A stretch of DNA of 64,000 nt from Flavobacterium sp. ov086 (GCF_900187965.1 NZ_FZNL01000017.1:1-64000); one strand, 5' to 3'; shown: positions 43,145-51,539, counted from the stretch's first letter. The notes: a model not told the origin generated them from the letters alone. Numbers and translations: made by a program.

Positions 43145-43209
43145 TAGAAGAATAAAAAATAAAAGGCAAAATTACGTTTTTAGAATTGAACAACGCAATT
43201 TCGCCTTTT
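43145..43209 (-). terminator. Terminator of the VIT/vWA gene
   Basis: AAAAGGC / GCCTTTT outer arms continue as AAATT / AATTT and CGTT / AACG (43161-43209), followed on the minus strand by TTTTATTTTTTATT. A TAATTTTG box (43167-43174) in the distal arm could serve rsgA. Confidence 0.72.
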
Positions 43210-43242
43210 AAAATTAAAGACTTACTCTTAATTTTGAAAAAT

Positions 43243-46200
43243 TTACCAAACGATTTCTGCTAAAATTTCATTCTCTTTGATTTTTCCTAACTGAATTGTT
43301 TTTAAAGTTTTTGATGTTTTTCCTGCTCTTGTAGTATATATTTCTACCATAACAGTTGCCGGACCGTCCTCTGTTAATTTTGTTTCACCAAAATAATTCG
43401 TTTTGATTTTATATTTCCCTTTAATAGCATTTCGAATTAAATACTGCTCAGGTCCGTAACCTCGCGTAAAGTCTTTTGAAAATCTAGCACCCGCCTCAGT
43501 ATTTTTATGACCATAAAAACATTCTTCACCATTTGGTTCAATTACATGAAGATCTAAATCCACATCCATTTGATTCCAGTTCATTATTATTCTAATATCC
43601 ACCGGCATTTTGTCAAGATACTTTTTGTCTAATTTTTCGGTTTTCAATCCCGTATGTTCTATAATCATTCGATTCAAATCCATCAGAATAATATCCTCAA
43701 CTCCCTCATAATGGTCGCGCATTTCGCCATAATAATTTACTTCCAGTGCTTTGATCAATTCATCAAAAGCTTCTTGATATTTTCCGTCATCTTCAAGAGT
43801 CAATGCATAATCGCGTAAACTCTGTGGCTCATGCGATCTCCATTTCACTACTTGTTTCGCTGTAAATACTGCATCATCATAATCCTGCCACTGACGTAAA
43901 GTATAAGTTAATGTTTTATATAGCTGATGATTTTCTAAACCTAAATCAGCTATATTACTGATTATCTGCAATGCTTTTTTAACATCACCTTGATTGTAAA
44001 AGAAGTGAGCAACATCAAAATAAAAACTCGGGTTTCTTTCCTGTGCTTTTCTTAATTCAAAATACAAATCATATTGTTTTTCTTCTGGAGCTGCAGCCAA
44101 AGCTTTCAAATACAATCTGTCCGGATTCCAGATTTTAAACTTGTTTGGATTTTTTGTAGTAATACTGATAATCCCATTTGACGCTCGACTGCCATAAATA
44201 GAGGTAATAGAAGGATCTGTAATCTTGTCAACCGAAAGCATATTTGCATTTACTACATCTTCGAGTCTTCCATCAAAAATTTGCCCATCAACAATTATTA
44301 AAAGTTCCTTGTTTTTACTATCAGACAAATATCCTCTCACGATAGTTGTACTATAATCGTCTTCTTGCTCCGTTTTGACTCCTTCGGGTTTAACAACAGA
44401 TTGTGTCATAGTATTAGTCAATCCTGGAGCAATATTTTTTGCAGGTCGGTATGATTTTTCTTTTTTGGCTTGATTTTCTGCAGACTCTAATCTCATTGCA
44501 GATACTGGTGCTGCGTTATATACACTGTTATCTTCCATAATTTCACTTGCTGACCCTGTACCAACAGGCTCATCAACTGTCAAAACAGCATCAGCATTAC
44601 CTCTAATTGTTTCAGAACCTCTCTTTTTCTTTGATTTTGGTAAAACTTTTGGCGTTACATATTTTGTATCTAGTTTCCACCAATAATTTAATGCTGTAAA
44701 ATAACCACCTACATTTTCCCAGTTACTATTTTGTTTTGCCAAACGACTGTCTTGTTCCAGTTTTTTTATCTTGTCAAATTCTGCGCGTAATTCTGTAGGA
44801 GGAATAATATCATACATGATATAATCCTGAAGATTTTCCAGAACAATCAACGATGTGTTTTTGGTAATGATTCCGTATTTCTTTCCTAAAGTTTCAATTT
44901 CTTCGGCATTTTTGTCGTATTGCAATTCAAGATTTGCGATTTTCTTTTGTGCCCAAAGCTTTTCAATATTAACTTCACTTGCATTTTGATTTGCAGCATC
45001 AAAAGTTATTTTTCTTTCCAAAACAGTATCATCACCATTACCAAACAACAACGTAATTTCATTTTTCGGATTTAATGATATTCCCGAAAAACTAAAATTC
45101 CCTGAAACCGAAGTTCCTACCATCGGAAACAAATCAGTAATTAAAAGATTTTCTTTTATTCCCAAAAATTTCAGATTTGTGGTAATCAATTTATCTAAAG
45201 CATTTTCGGTGCTCAATTGATTTAGATTGATGAAATTCCCTCCCGTTTGTGAAGATGAGTAATTTAAAAAAGTAAAATCAGCCGAGACAGAAGACGAAAT
45301 GGTAAACACCGCTTTTTTAGTTTTTGGAAAAGAATTTTCACTCAATGACGACAAGCCATCTGTAGAAAACAAATACTGATCGTGATTTGCAAAATTTAAC
45401 TGCGAATAACGTGTTCCGCCATCATATTTTGTATTTTCCAAAACCGTTTTTAATTTATTCCAATTTCCATTAGAAATAACAAACTCTTTTTGTTTCTCGA
45501 AAGTGTAATTCAAAAAGTACAAAGTCACTTTTGTATTCTGTATTTTTTGAAAATAAGCTTCCAATAAATCCAGTTCCTTTCTCAAATCACGATTCTGACA
45601 GCTCAAAGAATTATCCCAGATTAAACCTATTGAAGAAGGTGTTTTTCTTGATTTAGTATTACCTTCAATAAAAACATTTCCATAGAAATAATACTGACCA
45701 CCTGCATCTTGGGTCAAAACACTCGGTGCATTATTTTGTATCGGAACTTCAAAAACTAATTTTTCATCCGGCTGATAATTTTCTTTCTCGAAAGAAGCTT
45801 CGAAAGACTGATTCCATTTTGAGAAAGAAATTCTAGTTGATTTTTCGGTAATTTTTGGAGAAGTTGAAACTCCAATAACAGAAATCTTCACTGAAAATTT
45901 ATCTAGTTTTTTAGGATAACGACTCACCAATTGATATGCCAGATTATCTTTATCTAAAGCCGAAAGTTCTTCTTCATAACCTATTATCACAGTTCGCTCT
46001 CCGTTTGGCATTAACGGATAAATTCTTGTTCTAAAATTATTCCCATCTACTTTCTCCAACAATCCCGGATCAACACGACGATGTTCGATAGCTTCAAAAA
46101 CCTGTTTTCCTTTATTTTTATTGACTGGAACAGCTTCTCTCATTTTACCATTGATATCAATAGCATATCTCGAAACCGAAACATTTTCCGGTAACGGAAA

Positions 46201-46455
46201 AATAAGTTCCGCCTCCATTTGTCTAGTTCCCGAATTAAAAAAATGCATTTCAGCAGTCGTATAAGCAATGTTGCCCACCACTTTTACATTAACTAAAAGT
46301 TTGTTCATTCTCACTTTTTCAGCATCATCACCTTTAACGGTTAGTTCAGGACTTTGTGCAAAAGTTTTTGTTCCGATAAAAAACAGAAAGAAAAGCAATA
46401 CATTCAAATTCACTTTGAAAATGTGCAACGCAGACGAAAACAATTTTAATTTCAT
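43243..46455 (-). CDS. VIT/vWA-domain chimera with TonB-linker-like and plug-like segments and C-terminal DUF2135
   Basis: A 1070-residue secreted protein, signal peptide 1-33 (FFIGTKTFAQ). VIT domain about 40-165 (EAELIFPLPENVSVSRYAID; RVDPGLLEKVDGNNFRTRIYP). vWA-like domain about 275-415 with MIDAS elements DNSLS, GGT and STDG. Residues about 609-648 (RGSETIRGNADAVLTVDEPV and following) repeat the TonB linker of this genome. Residues about 700-765 (LLIIVDGQIFDGRLED, SITSIYGSRASNGIISITTK) look like a TonB-receptor plug. Helical TPR-like repeats about 780-930. DUF2135 (YfaP-type) 949-1070. Likely a periplasmic or surface protein; function unknown. Monocistronic with its own terminator. Confidence 0.85.
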   Translation of the reverse strand: MKLKLFSSALHIFKVNLNVLLFFLFFIGTKTFAQSPELTVKGDDAEKVRMNKLLVNVKVVGNIAYTTAEMHFFNSGTRQMEAELIFPLPENVSVSRYAIDINGKMREAVPVNKNKGKQVFEAIEHRRVDPGLLEKVDGNNFRTRIYPLMPNGERTVIIGYEEELSALDKDNLAYQLVSRYPKKLDKFSVKISVIGVSTSPKITEKSTRISFSKWNQSFEASFEKENYQPDEKLVFEVPIQNNAPSVLTQDAGGQYYFYGNVFIEGNTKSRKTPSSIGLIWDNSLSCQNRDLRKELDLLEAYFQKIQNTKVTLYFLNYTFEKQKEFVISNGNWNKLKTVLENTKYDGGTRYSQLNFANHDQYLFSTDGLSSLSENSFPKTKKAVFTISSSVSADFTFLNYSSSQTGGNFINLNQLSTENALDKLITTNLKFLGIKENLLITDLFPMVGTSVSGNFSFSGISLNPKNEITLLFGNGDDTVLERKITFDAANQNASEVNIEKLWAQKKIANLELQYDKNAEEIETLGKKYGIITKNTSLIVLENLQDYIMYDIIPPTELRAEFDKIKKLEQDSRLAKQNSNWENVGGYFTALNYWWKLDTKYVTPKVLPKSKKKRGSETIRGNADAVLTVDEPVGTGSASEIMEDNSVYNAAPVSAMRLESAENQAKKEKSYRPAKNIAPGLTNTMTQSVVKPEGVKTEQEDDYSTTIVRGYLSDSKNKELLIIVDGQIFDGRLEDVVNANMLSVDKITDPSITSIYGSRASNGIISITTKNPNKFKIWNPDRLYLKALAAAPEEKQYDLYFELRKAQERNPSFYFDVAHFFYNQGDVKKALQIISNIADLGLENHQLYKTLTYTLRQWQDYDDAVFTAKQVVKWRSHEPQSLRDYALTLEDDGKYQEAFDELIKALEVNYYGEMRDHYEGVEDIILMDLNRMIIEHTGLKTEKLDKKYLDKMPVDIRIIMNWNQMDVDLDLHVIEPNGEECFYGHKNTEAGARFSKDFTRGYGPEQYLIRNAIKGKYKIKTNYFGETKLTEDGPATVMVEIYTTRAGKTSKTLKTIQLGKIKENEILAEIVW

Positions 46456-46530
46456 GACACGAAAATTAAGGTTATATTTTTATAGAGAACAAAAAACATC
46501 AAAAGGTTGGGAAGGTAATATTTATTTTCA

Positions 46531-46572
46531 AAAAAAATCCCCAACACTTCTCTCAAAGCGATGGGGATTTTC
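46531..46572 (-). terminator. Terminator of the aromatic amino acid operon
   Basis: AAAATCCCCA / TGGGGATTTT arms; on the minus strand the 3' arm runs into eight T. It lies about 100 bp past the last gene of the operon. Confidence 0.85.
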
Positions 46573-46672
46573 AAAAAACAATCTATTTTCAACATAGTGA
46601 TATAAGAAAACCAAAGAGCAAAATTTGCAAAAACTTAAATTGACTTATATTACTTACATGATTTAGAAAATA

Positions 46673-47755
46673 TTATGCATTGAAAATTTTCTCTTGGTGA
46701 CCAATACTTTCCTGGTGAATTGCTTTGAACATTCTCAAAACAAACTCTTCAGTAAGACCTTTTTTCTCTCCTTCAAGAATCATTTTTCCTAAGATTTCAT
46801 TCCAACGATTGTTTTGAAGAATAGCTACGTTTGCATCTTTTTTCACCTGACCAATTTCGTCAGCTACTTTCATACGTTTTCCTAATAACTCTAATAAGTT
46901 AGCATCAAGAACATCGATGTTAGCTCTTAATTTTTTCATTTTTTGGCTGTACTCATCTGTAGTATCATCCGTTTTTCTAATCGTCAAATCTTTAATGATT
47001 TGTTTCAAAGCATCTGGAGTAACTTGTTGCGCAGCATCAGACCAAGCGTTGTCCGGATCGTAGTGCGTTTCGATAATCATACCATCGTAATTCAAATCTA
47101 AAGCCTCTTGAGTTACTTCAAAAATCATTTTACGATCTCCTGTAATGTGAGATGGATCGATGATTAATGGTAAATCAGGGAATTTATTTTGCAATTCGAT
47201 AGCGATTTGCCATTCAGGAATGTTTCTGTATTTTGTTTTTTCGTAAGTCGAGAAACCTCTGTGAATAACACCTAATTTCTCGATTCCAGCCATGTGTAAA
47301 CGCTCAACACCACCTAACCATAAAGCTAAATCTGGGTTTACAGGGTTTTTTACCAAAACTATTTTATCAGTTCCTTTCAAAGTATCAGCGATTTCCTGAA
47401 CTGCAAAAGGGTTTGCAGTTGTACGAGCACCAACCCATAAAACATCAATATCATGTTCTAAAGCTAATTTACAGTGAGCCGCAGTTGCAACTTCAGTTCC
47501 CATCAATAAACCAGTTTCAGCTTTTGCTTTTTGCAACCATTTTAAACCAATTTCTCCAACACCTTCAAATCCTCCCGGACGCGTTCTTGGTTTCCAGATT
47601 CCTGCTCTGAACACACTAACTTTTGAATCTTTCAATTCGTGAGCAATTCTCAATACTTGATCTTCTGTTTCTGCACTACATGGTCCAGCTATCACAAGTG
47701 GGTGATTTAAATTGAAATCTTCTAACCACTTTCTCATTTCTTTCTTATTTTCCAT
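46673..47755 (-). CDS. Bifunctional DAHP synthase / chorismate mutase
   Basis: A 360-residue fusion. Residues 1-260 form a type I-beta (KDO8P synthase-like) DAHP synthase: VIAGPCSAETEDQVLRIA, FRAGIWKPRTRPGGFEGVG, VWVGARTTANPF, KNPVNPDLALWLGGVERL, IIDPSHITGDR. Residues about 270-355 are an AroQ-type chorismate mutase helix bundle (KMKKLRANIDVLDANLLELLGKRMKVADEIGQVK). It links the first and branch-point steps of aromatic synthesis. Fourth and last gene of the attenuator-controlled operon, 20 bp after tyrA. Confidence 0.95.
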   Translation of the reverse strand: MENKKEMRKWLEDFNLNHPLVIAGPCSAETEDQVLRIAHELKDSKVSVFRAGIWKPRTRPGGFEGVGEIGLKWLQKAKAETGLLMGTEVATAAHCKLALEHDIDVLWVGARTTANPFAVQEIADTLKGTDKIVLVKNPVNPDLALWLGGVERLHMAGIEKLGVIHRGFSTYEKTKYRNIPEWQIAIELQNKFPDLPLIIDPSHITGDRKMIFEVTQEALDLNYDGMIIETHYDPDNAWSDAAQQVTPDALKQIIKDLTIRKTDDTTDEYSQKMKKLRANIDVLDANLLELLGKRMKVADEIGQVKKDANVAILQNNRWNEILGKMILEGEKKGLTEEFVLRMFKAIHQESIGHQEKIFNA

Positions 47756-47775
47756 CTTAATTTTTAGTTTTATTT

Positions 47776-48633
47776 TTATTTTTTAATAGTTAATCCGTTT
47801 AATATCTCTTTAATCTTATTTGTGCTTTCCATTTCTTCAAAAATGGCATTGTAATCTTCTTCTTTTAACAAATCCCTAAACCGACTGAGATTTGAAATAT
47901 ACGCTTCTAAAGTTTCCAGAACATGTTCTTTATTTTGCTTAAAAATAGGTGTCCACATTGCCGGCGAACTTTTTGCCAAACGAACGGTACTTTCAAATCC
48001 GCTTCCCGCCATATCAAAAATATCCTGTTCGTCTTTTTCCTTATTCATTACCGTTTTACCAAGCATAAACGAACTAATATGTGACAAATGCGAAACGTAA
48101 GCGATGTGTTTGTCATGCGAAATTGGGTCCATATATCGAATCCTCATTCCTATTTCACTAAAAAGCTTTAACGCCTTTTCCTGCAATTTAAAAGTGGTTT
48201 TTTCCACCTCACAAATTATGTTCGTTTTTCCTTTAAACAAACCTTTTATCGCTGCCGAAGGTCCTGAAAACTCAGTTCCCGCTATTGGATGCGTTGCGAT
48301 AAAATTTCTTCTTTTTGAATGACTGGCAACCGCATCACAAATTGGTTTTTTAGTCGAACCTACTTCAAAAACAATGGTTTTATCTCCAACCAGATCCAAA
48401 ACTTTAGGTAAAACCACCAGCGCCACATCTACAGGGACCGAAACAATTACAAAATCAGCATCGGCCAATTCTTCAAAGCTTCCTGCCTGATCAATAACGC
48501 CTAAATCAATTGCTTCCTGCAAATGTTTCTCGTTATTATCTATTCCAAAAATAGTGGCATCAGGATGTTGATCTTTGATGTCCAGCACCATCGAACCTCC
48601 TATTAACCCTATTCCTATTACGTATACTTTCAT
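47776..48633 (-). CDS. tyrA: Prephenate dehydrogenase
   Basis: A 285-residue NAD(P)-dependent enzyme making 4-hydroxyphenylpyruvate for tyrosine. I start it at the ATG at 48633: MKVYVIGIGLIGGSM places GxGxxG at residues 7-12. The frame stays open to 48708, but that extension runs through a palindromic repeat. ATHPIAGTEFSGPSAAIKGLFKGK (about 115-138) is the prephenate-site signature with the conserved His. AYVSHLSHISSFMLGKT is the second signature. No ACT domain. Third gene of the operon. Confidence 0.93.
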   Translation of the reverse strand: MKVYVIGIGLIGGSMVLDIKDQHPDATIFGIDNNEKHLQEAIDLGVIDQAGSFEELADADFVIVSVPVDVALVVLPKVLDLVGDKTIVFEVGSTKKPICDAVASHSKRRNFIATHPIAGTEFSGPSAAIKGLFKGKTNIICEVEKTTFKLQEKALKLFSEIGMRIRYMDPISHDKHIAYVSHLSHISSFMLGKTVMNKEKDEQDIFDMAGSGFESTVRLAKSSPAMWTPIFKQNKEHVLETLEAYISNLSRFRDLLKEEDYNAIFEEMESTNKIKEILNGLTIKK

Positions 48634-48685
48634 ATTTATTTTTATTTGAAGCAATTTCCTGCTATCCGTTTCAATCTTTTCTGCC

Positions 48686-48701
48686 TCCCGAAGCCTCGGG
48701 A
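48686..48701. repeat. TCCCGAAG..TCGGGA palindrome
   Basis: TCCCGAAGCCTCGGGA in the 206-bp gap between tyrA and the aminotransferase gene, identical to the copy at 14001-14016. Confidence 0.75.
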
Positions 48702-48839
48702 CCGGCACAAAAGGATTTCCACTTCTATCAGGGCTAAGCCTTCACGTTTTTTCAAGAACTCTGATTTTCAATTTAACCTTTCTGTCACCAGACAATCTAA
48801 AGTCTAAAATCTAATATCTTGCTTCTAAAATCTTAATAC

Positions 48840-49985
48840 TTAAAACCTATCAATCGCCTCTTGTACTTTTTCTTCTTTTACACACAACGAGAATCTAATA
48901 TATCCTTCACCATTACTTCCGAAGATTGTTCCCGGTGTGATGAAAATATGTTTCTCGTATAATATTTCGTCAATGAACTTTTCTGATGATTCGATTCCTT
49001 CCGGTAATTTTGCCCAAACAAAAAGCCCAACCCCTTCTTTATAAACTTTGCAGCCTAATTTTTCTGCTAATTTTTCTGTTAATTCTCTGCGGCGTCTGTA
49101 AATTTTGTTCTGATCTTCGAACCAGGATTCATCACAGTTTAAAGCTGCAACTGCACCTTTTTGGATTCCGTAAAACATTCCGCTGTCCATGTTGCTTTTT
49201 ACTTTTAGGATTGCATCGATAATTTCAGGATTTCCTAAAACCATTCCAACTCTCCAGCCTGCCATATTGAACGTTTTACTAAGTGAATTTAATTCTAAAG
49301 CCACTTCTTTTGCACCTTCAACTTGCAATAAGCTCATCGGATTATCATTCAAAACAAAACTATACGGATTATCATTCACCAATAATATGTTGTGTTTTTT
49401 AGCAAAGGCAACCAATTTTTCAAATAACGTTAAACTTCCTCTCGCTCCTGTTGGCATGTGCGGATAACCCAGCCACATAATTTTTACTTTCGAAAGATCT
49501 AATTTTTCTAAAGCTTCAAAATCCGGTTCCCAGTTGTTTGCTTCTTTCAAATCATAATAAACCGGAACCGCTCCAACCAAATTAGTCACCGAAGTATACG
49601 TTGGATAACCTGGATTCGGAATCAAAACGTGGTCACCCTCATTTAAAAATGCTAACGAAATGTGCATAATTCCTTCTTTCGAACCCATCAAAGGCAAAAT
49701 CTCGTTATTCGGATTTAATTCAACACCAAACTGATTCTGATAAAAATCTGCCATTCCCTTTCTCAATTCCGGCAATCCCTGATAGCTCTGATAACCATGC
49801 CCGTTTTCATCTTGAATTGCTGCGGCAACCGCTTCAATTACTGCTTTCGACGGACTCAAATCAGGACTTCCAATTCCCATACTGATGATCGGTTTTCCCT
49901 CAGAAATTAGTTGCCTTACTTCTCTCAATTTTGATGAGAAGTAGTATTCTTCAACTGTATCTAATCTTTTTGCTGTTGTAATCAT
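48840..49985 (-). CDS. Class I/II pyridoxal phosphate-dependent aminotransferase
   Basis: A 381-residue fold-type I aminotransferase. IISMGIGSPDLSPSKAVIEA and GYQSYQGLPELRKGMADFY are the N-terminal motifs. NPGYPTYTSVTNLVGA follows. LNDNPYSFV carries the PLP-contacting Asp/Tyr equivalents. The Schiff-base lysine is K237 in SLSKTFNMAGWRVG, and the C-terminal YIRFSLCVKEEKV holds the carboxylate-binding Arg. Between pheA and tyrA, it most likely transaminates phenylpyruvate and 4-hydroxyphenylpyruvate (or prephenate); the exact substrate is inferred from context. Confidence 0.9.
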   Translation of the reverse strand: MITTAKRLDTVEEYYFSSKLREVRQLISEGKPIISMGIGSPDLSPSKAVIEAVAAAIQDENGHGYQSYQGLPELRKGMADFYQNQFGVELNPNNEILPLMGSKEGIMHISLAFLNEGDHVLIPNPGYPTYTSVTNLVGAVPVYYDLKEANNWEPDFEALEKLDLSKVKIMWLGYPHMPTGARGSLTLFEKLVAFAKKHNILLVNDNPYSFVLNDNPMSLLQVEGAKEVALELNSLSKTFNMAGWRVGMVLGNPEIIDAILKVKSNMDSGMFYGIQKGAVAALNCDESWFEDQNKIYRRRRELTEKLAEKLGCKVYKEGVGLFVWAKLPEGIESSEKFIDEILYEKHIFITPGTIFGSNGEGYIRFSLCVKEEKVQEAIDRF

Positions 49986-50057
49986 TTTTTTTCTGCTTTA
50001 GGCTTTAAGCTGTATGCTTTAGGCTCTTTTTACTTTTGATTTTCTAACTTTTAACGC

Positions 50058-50894
50058 CTAACCTATGTAAGGCTTAGTATTTTTATATTCTCCCAGCACT
50101 TTAAAATATTCTGCCATTATATTTAATAACGTTTTGGCTTTTGCAAAATCTTCGTATTTCTCAAATGTTACATCTACGAAAAACGAATATTTCCAAGGTG
50201 TTTCAATTTTTGGAAGCGATTGAATTTTCGTTAAATTCAGTTTGCAATCACTCATTACATTCAAAACTGCTGCTAAGCTTCCTCTTTTATGATCTAATTC
50301 AAATTTGATTGAAGCTCTGTTGATTTCGTCTTCAGGCAAAAATGAATTCTGTTTTTTGATAATCACAAAACGGGTCATGTTGTTTTTGATCGTTTGAATT
50401 TCCGGAGCGATAATTTCAAGATCATACATTTCAGAAGCCGTTTTACTTGCAATTGCTGCAATTCCGGTTAATTGTTTTTCCTGAATTCTTCTTGCTGTTT
50501 CAGCTGTATCTTTATCTTCAACCAGTTTGATGTTTGGATATTGTTTCAGGAAATCCATACATTGTAAAATTGCCATTGGGTGTGAATGAACTTCTTTTAT
50601 TTCTTCAATTTTCTGACCTTTTAAAGCCATTAAATTTTGGTGAATGCTTAAATAATGCTCTCCAATAATGTGCAAATTATTCTTGTCAATCAAAGCATAA
50701 TTCGGAATAATTGGTCCCGCAATCGAGTTTTCAATTGCCATAACTGCTTGATCTGATTTTCCGGAAAGCAAGCTGTCAATTAATTCTTCAAAAGACAAAC
50801 ACTCATCAATTTCCACGTTTTCAGAGAAATACTCTTTCACTACCTGATGATGAAAAGAACCTTTTATACCTTGTATTGCAATTTTAGTTGTCAT
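50058..50894 (-). CDS. pheA: Prephenate dehydratase
   Basis: A 278-residue monofunctional prephenate dehydratase making phenylpyruvate. IAIQGIKGSFHHQVVKEYF, VMAIENSIAG (ENS at 55-57), HSHPMAILQC and TRFVIIKK (TRF at 174-176) are the catalytic-domain motifs. An ACT domain fills about 192-275. The phenylalanine-binding motifs GALV and ESRP of classical enzymes appear as GSLA and QSLP, so feedback control may differ. First structural gene after the leader peptide and attenuator; the terminator ends only 6 bp before the ATG. Confidence 0.95.
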   Translation of the reverse strand: MTTKIAIQGIKGSFHHQVVKEYFSENVEIDECLSFEELIDSLLSGKSDQAVMAIENSIAGPIIPNYALIDKNNLHIIGEHYLSIHQNLMALKGQKIEEIKEVHSHPMAILQCMDFLKQYPNIKLVEDKDTAETARRIQEKQLTGIAAIASKTASEMYDLEIIAPEIQTIKNNMTRFVIIKKQNSFLPEDEINRASIKFELDHKRGSLAAVLNVMSDCKLNLTKIQSLPKIETPWKYSFFVDVTFEKYEDFAKAKTLLNIMAEYFKVLGEYKNTKPYIG

Positions 50895-50899
50895 ATATT

Positions 50900-50931
50900 C
50901 AAAAAAAAATCCTGATTTTCATCAGGATTGT
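50900..50931 (-). terminator. Attenuator terminator upstream of pheA
   Basis: Minus-strand AATCCTGAT / ATCAGGATT with a GAAA tetraloop, then nine T ending 6 bp before the pheA ATG. Its 5' arm ACAATCCT (50924-50931) is complementary to AGGATTGT in the leader coding region (50977-50984), giving a mutually exclusive antiterminator. Confidence 0.85.
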
Positions 50932-50961
50932 ATATTAGTTTTATTTGTCTTTTAAATTTTC

Positions 50962-51042
50962 TCAAATAACCATAGCACAATCCTCACTTCTACTAAAGAA
51001 GAAATAAAAAGAGTTGCTAAAATAAAAACGGTTATTAGACAT
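50962..51042 (-). CDS. pheL: Phe/Tyr-rich leader peptide of the aromatic operon
   Basis: A 26-codon frame, ATG at 51042, stop TGA at 50962. Residues 6-16 read FYFSNSFYFFF: six Phe and two Tyr among the first 16 codons, far above chance. The rest is SRSEDCAMVI. The frame sits 23-24 nt after a predicted transcription start and ends 31 nt before a terminator, the layout of attenuation leader peptides such as enterobacterial pheL. Codons 20-22 contain AGGATTGT, able to pair with the terminator's 5' arm. CTTCT / AGAAG can form an upstream stem over codons 14-19. The function is inferred from architecture; the gene symbol is by analogy. Confidence 0.82.
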   Translation of the reverse strand: MSNNRFYFSNSFYFFFSRSEDCAMVI

Positions 51043-51071
51043 TTTGTTTGTGTTTTTCAATAAATTCTCTG

Positions 51072-51102
51072 CGAATGTATAAATTAATTTCAGTGCACCA
51101 AA
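51072..51102 (-). promoter_or_regulatory. Promoter of the pheL-pheA operon
   Basis: Minus-strand TTTG (51099-51102), exactly 19 nt, then TACATTCG (51072-51079), one mismatch from TAnnTTTG. The predicted start is near 51065, about 23 nt before the leader ATG. Confidence 0.72.
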
Positions 51103-51353
51103 AAAAATATTGCATTTTATGAAACAAAAAAGGATTTCTTAACAAATTTAGCAGGTTTTGTATGATAATATAAAAATACGAGCTTAAAATGAGATATTTA
51201 CAATGGGTTTTTCTAAGGTGCTATCCCGAAGCCTCGGGGACTGAGTTGCTAAGATGCTAAGATCTTCACTCAATATTGTCATTTCGATGAAGGAGACTCG
51301 AGTGATAACGAACAGACGAAGTAAATCTCCGCAAGTAACTCGACATTTTATTA
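51103..51353. other. Gap between the pheA promoter and the antitoxin-like gene
   Basis: AT-rich DNA with a TCCCGAAG palindrome (51224-51240), CTAAGATGCTAAG words and a GTCATTTCGATGAAGGAGA / TCTCCGCAAGTAACTCGAC repeat-like stretch (51276-51346). No toxin frame follows the antitoxin-like gene. Confidence 0.5.
51224..51240. repeat. TCCCGAAG..TCGGG palindrome
   Basis: TCCCGAAGCCTCGGGGA, followed by GTTGCTAAGATGCTAAG, a word pair that also accompanies other gaps (21872, 54330). Confidence 0.7.
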
Positions 51354-51539
51354 TTATCTAATCGATCTTATATGAGCCTTAACCTCATCCCAAGTATACA
51401 ACTCAGTTTTCCCCTCTTCTAAATTTTGAATACGAATATCTAATTCCTTCTTAACATCACTAGAAACATTATTCCATAGTTGTTCTGCTAAAACTTTTTT
51501 TTCAGTATTTCTATCTTCAGATATTTTTTTGATTCTCAT
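51354..51539 (-). CDS. Addiction-module antitoxin-like protein (orphan)
   Basis: A 61-residue protein resembling the putative addiction module component family: LAEQLWNNVSSDVKKELDIRIQNLEEGKTELYTWDEVKAHIRS matches the usual order of helix 1 ending LWxSL, KxELDxRLxxLE, then xxxxWEEVKxxLR. It is shorter at the N-terminus than typical members. The RelE/ParE-type toxin normally encoded directly downstream is absent; that space holds repeats and then the pheA promoter. Confidence 0.65.
   Translation of the reverse strand: MRIKKISEDRNTEKKVLAEQLWNNVSSDVKKELDIRIQNLEEGKTELYTWDEVKAHIRSIR

Noticed and set aside
48634..48708. N-terminal extension of prephenate dehydrogenase
   Set aside because: It would place 25 residues before the GxGxxG motif and translate the TCCCGAAG palindrome; the ATG at 48633 fits the family.
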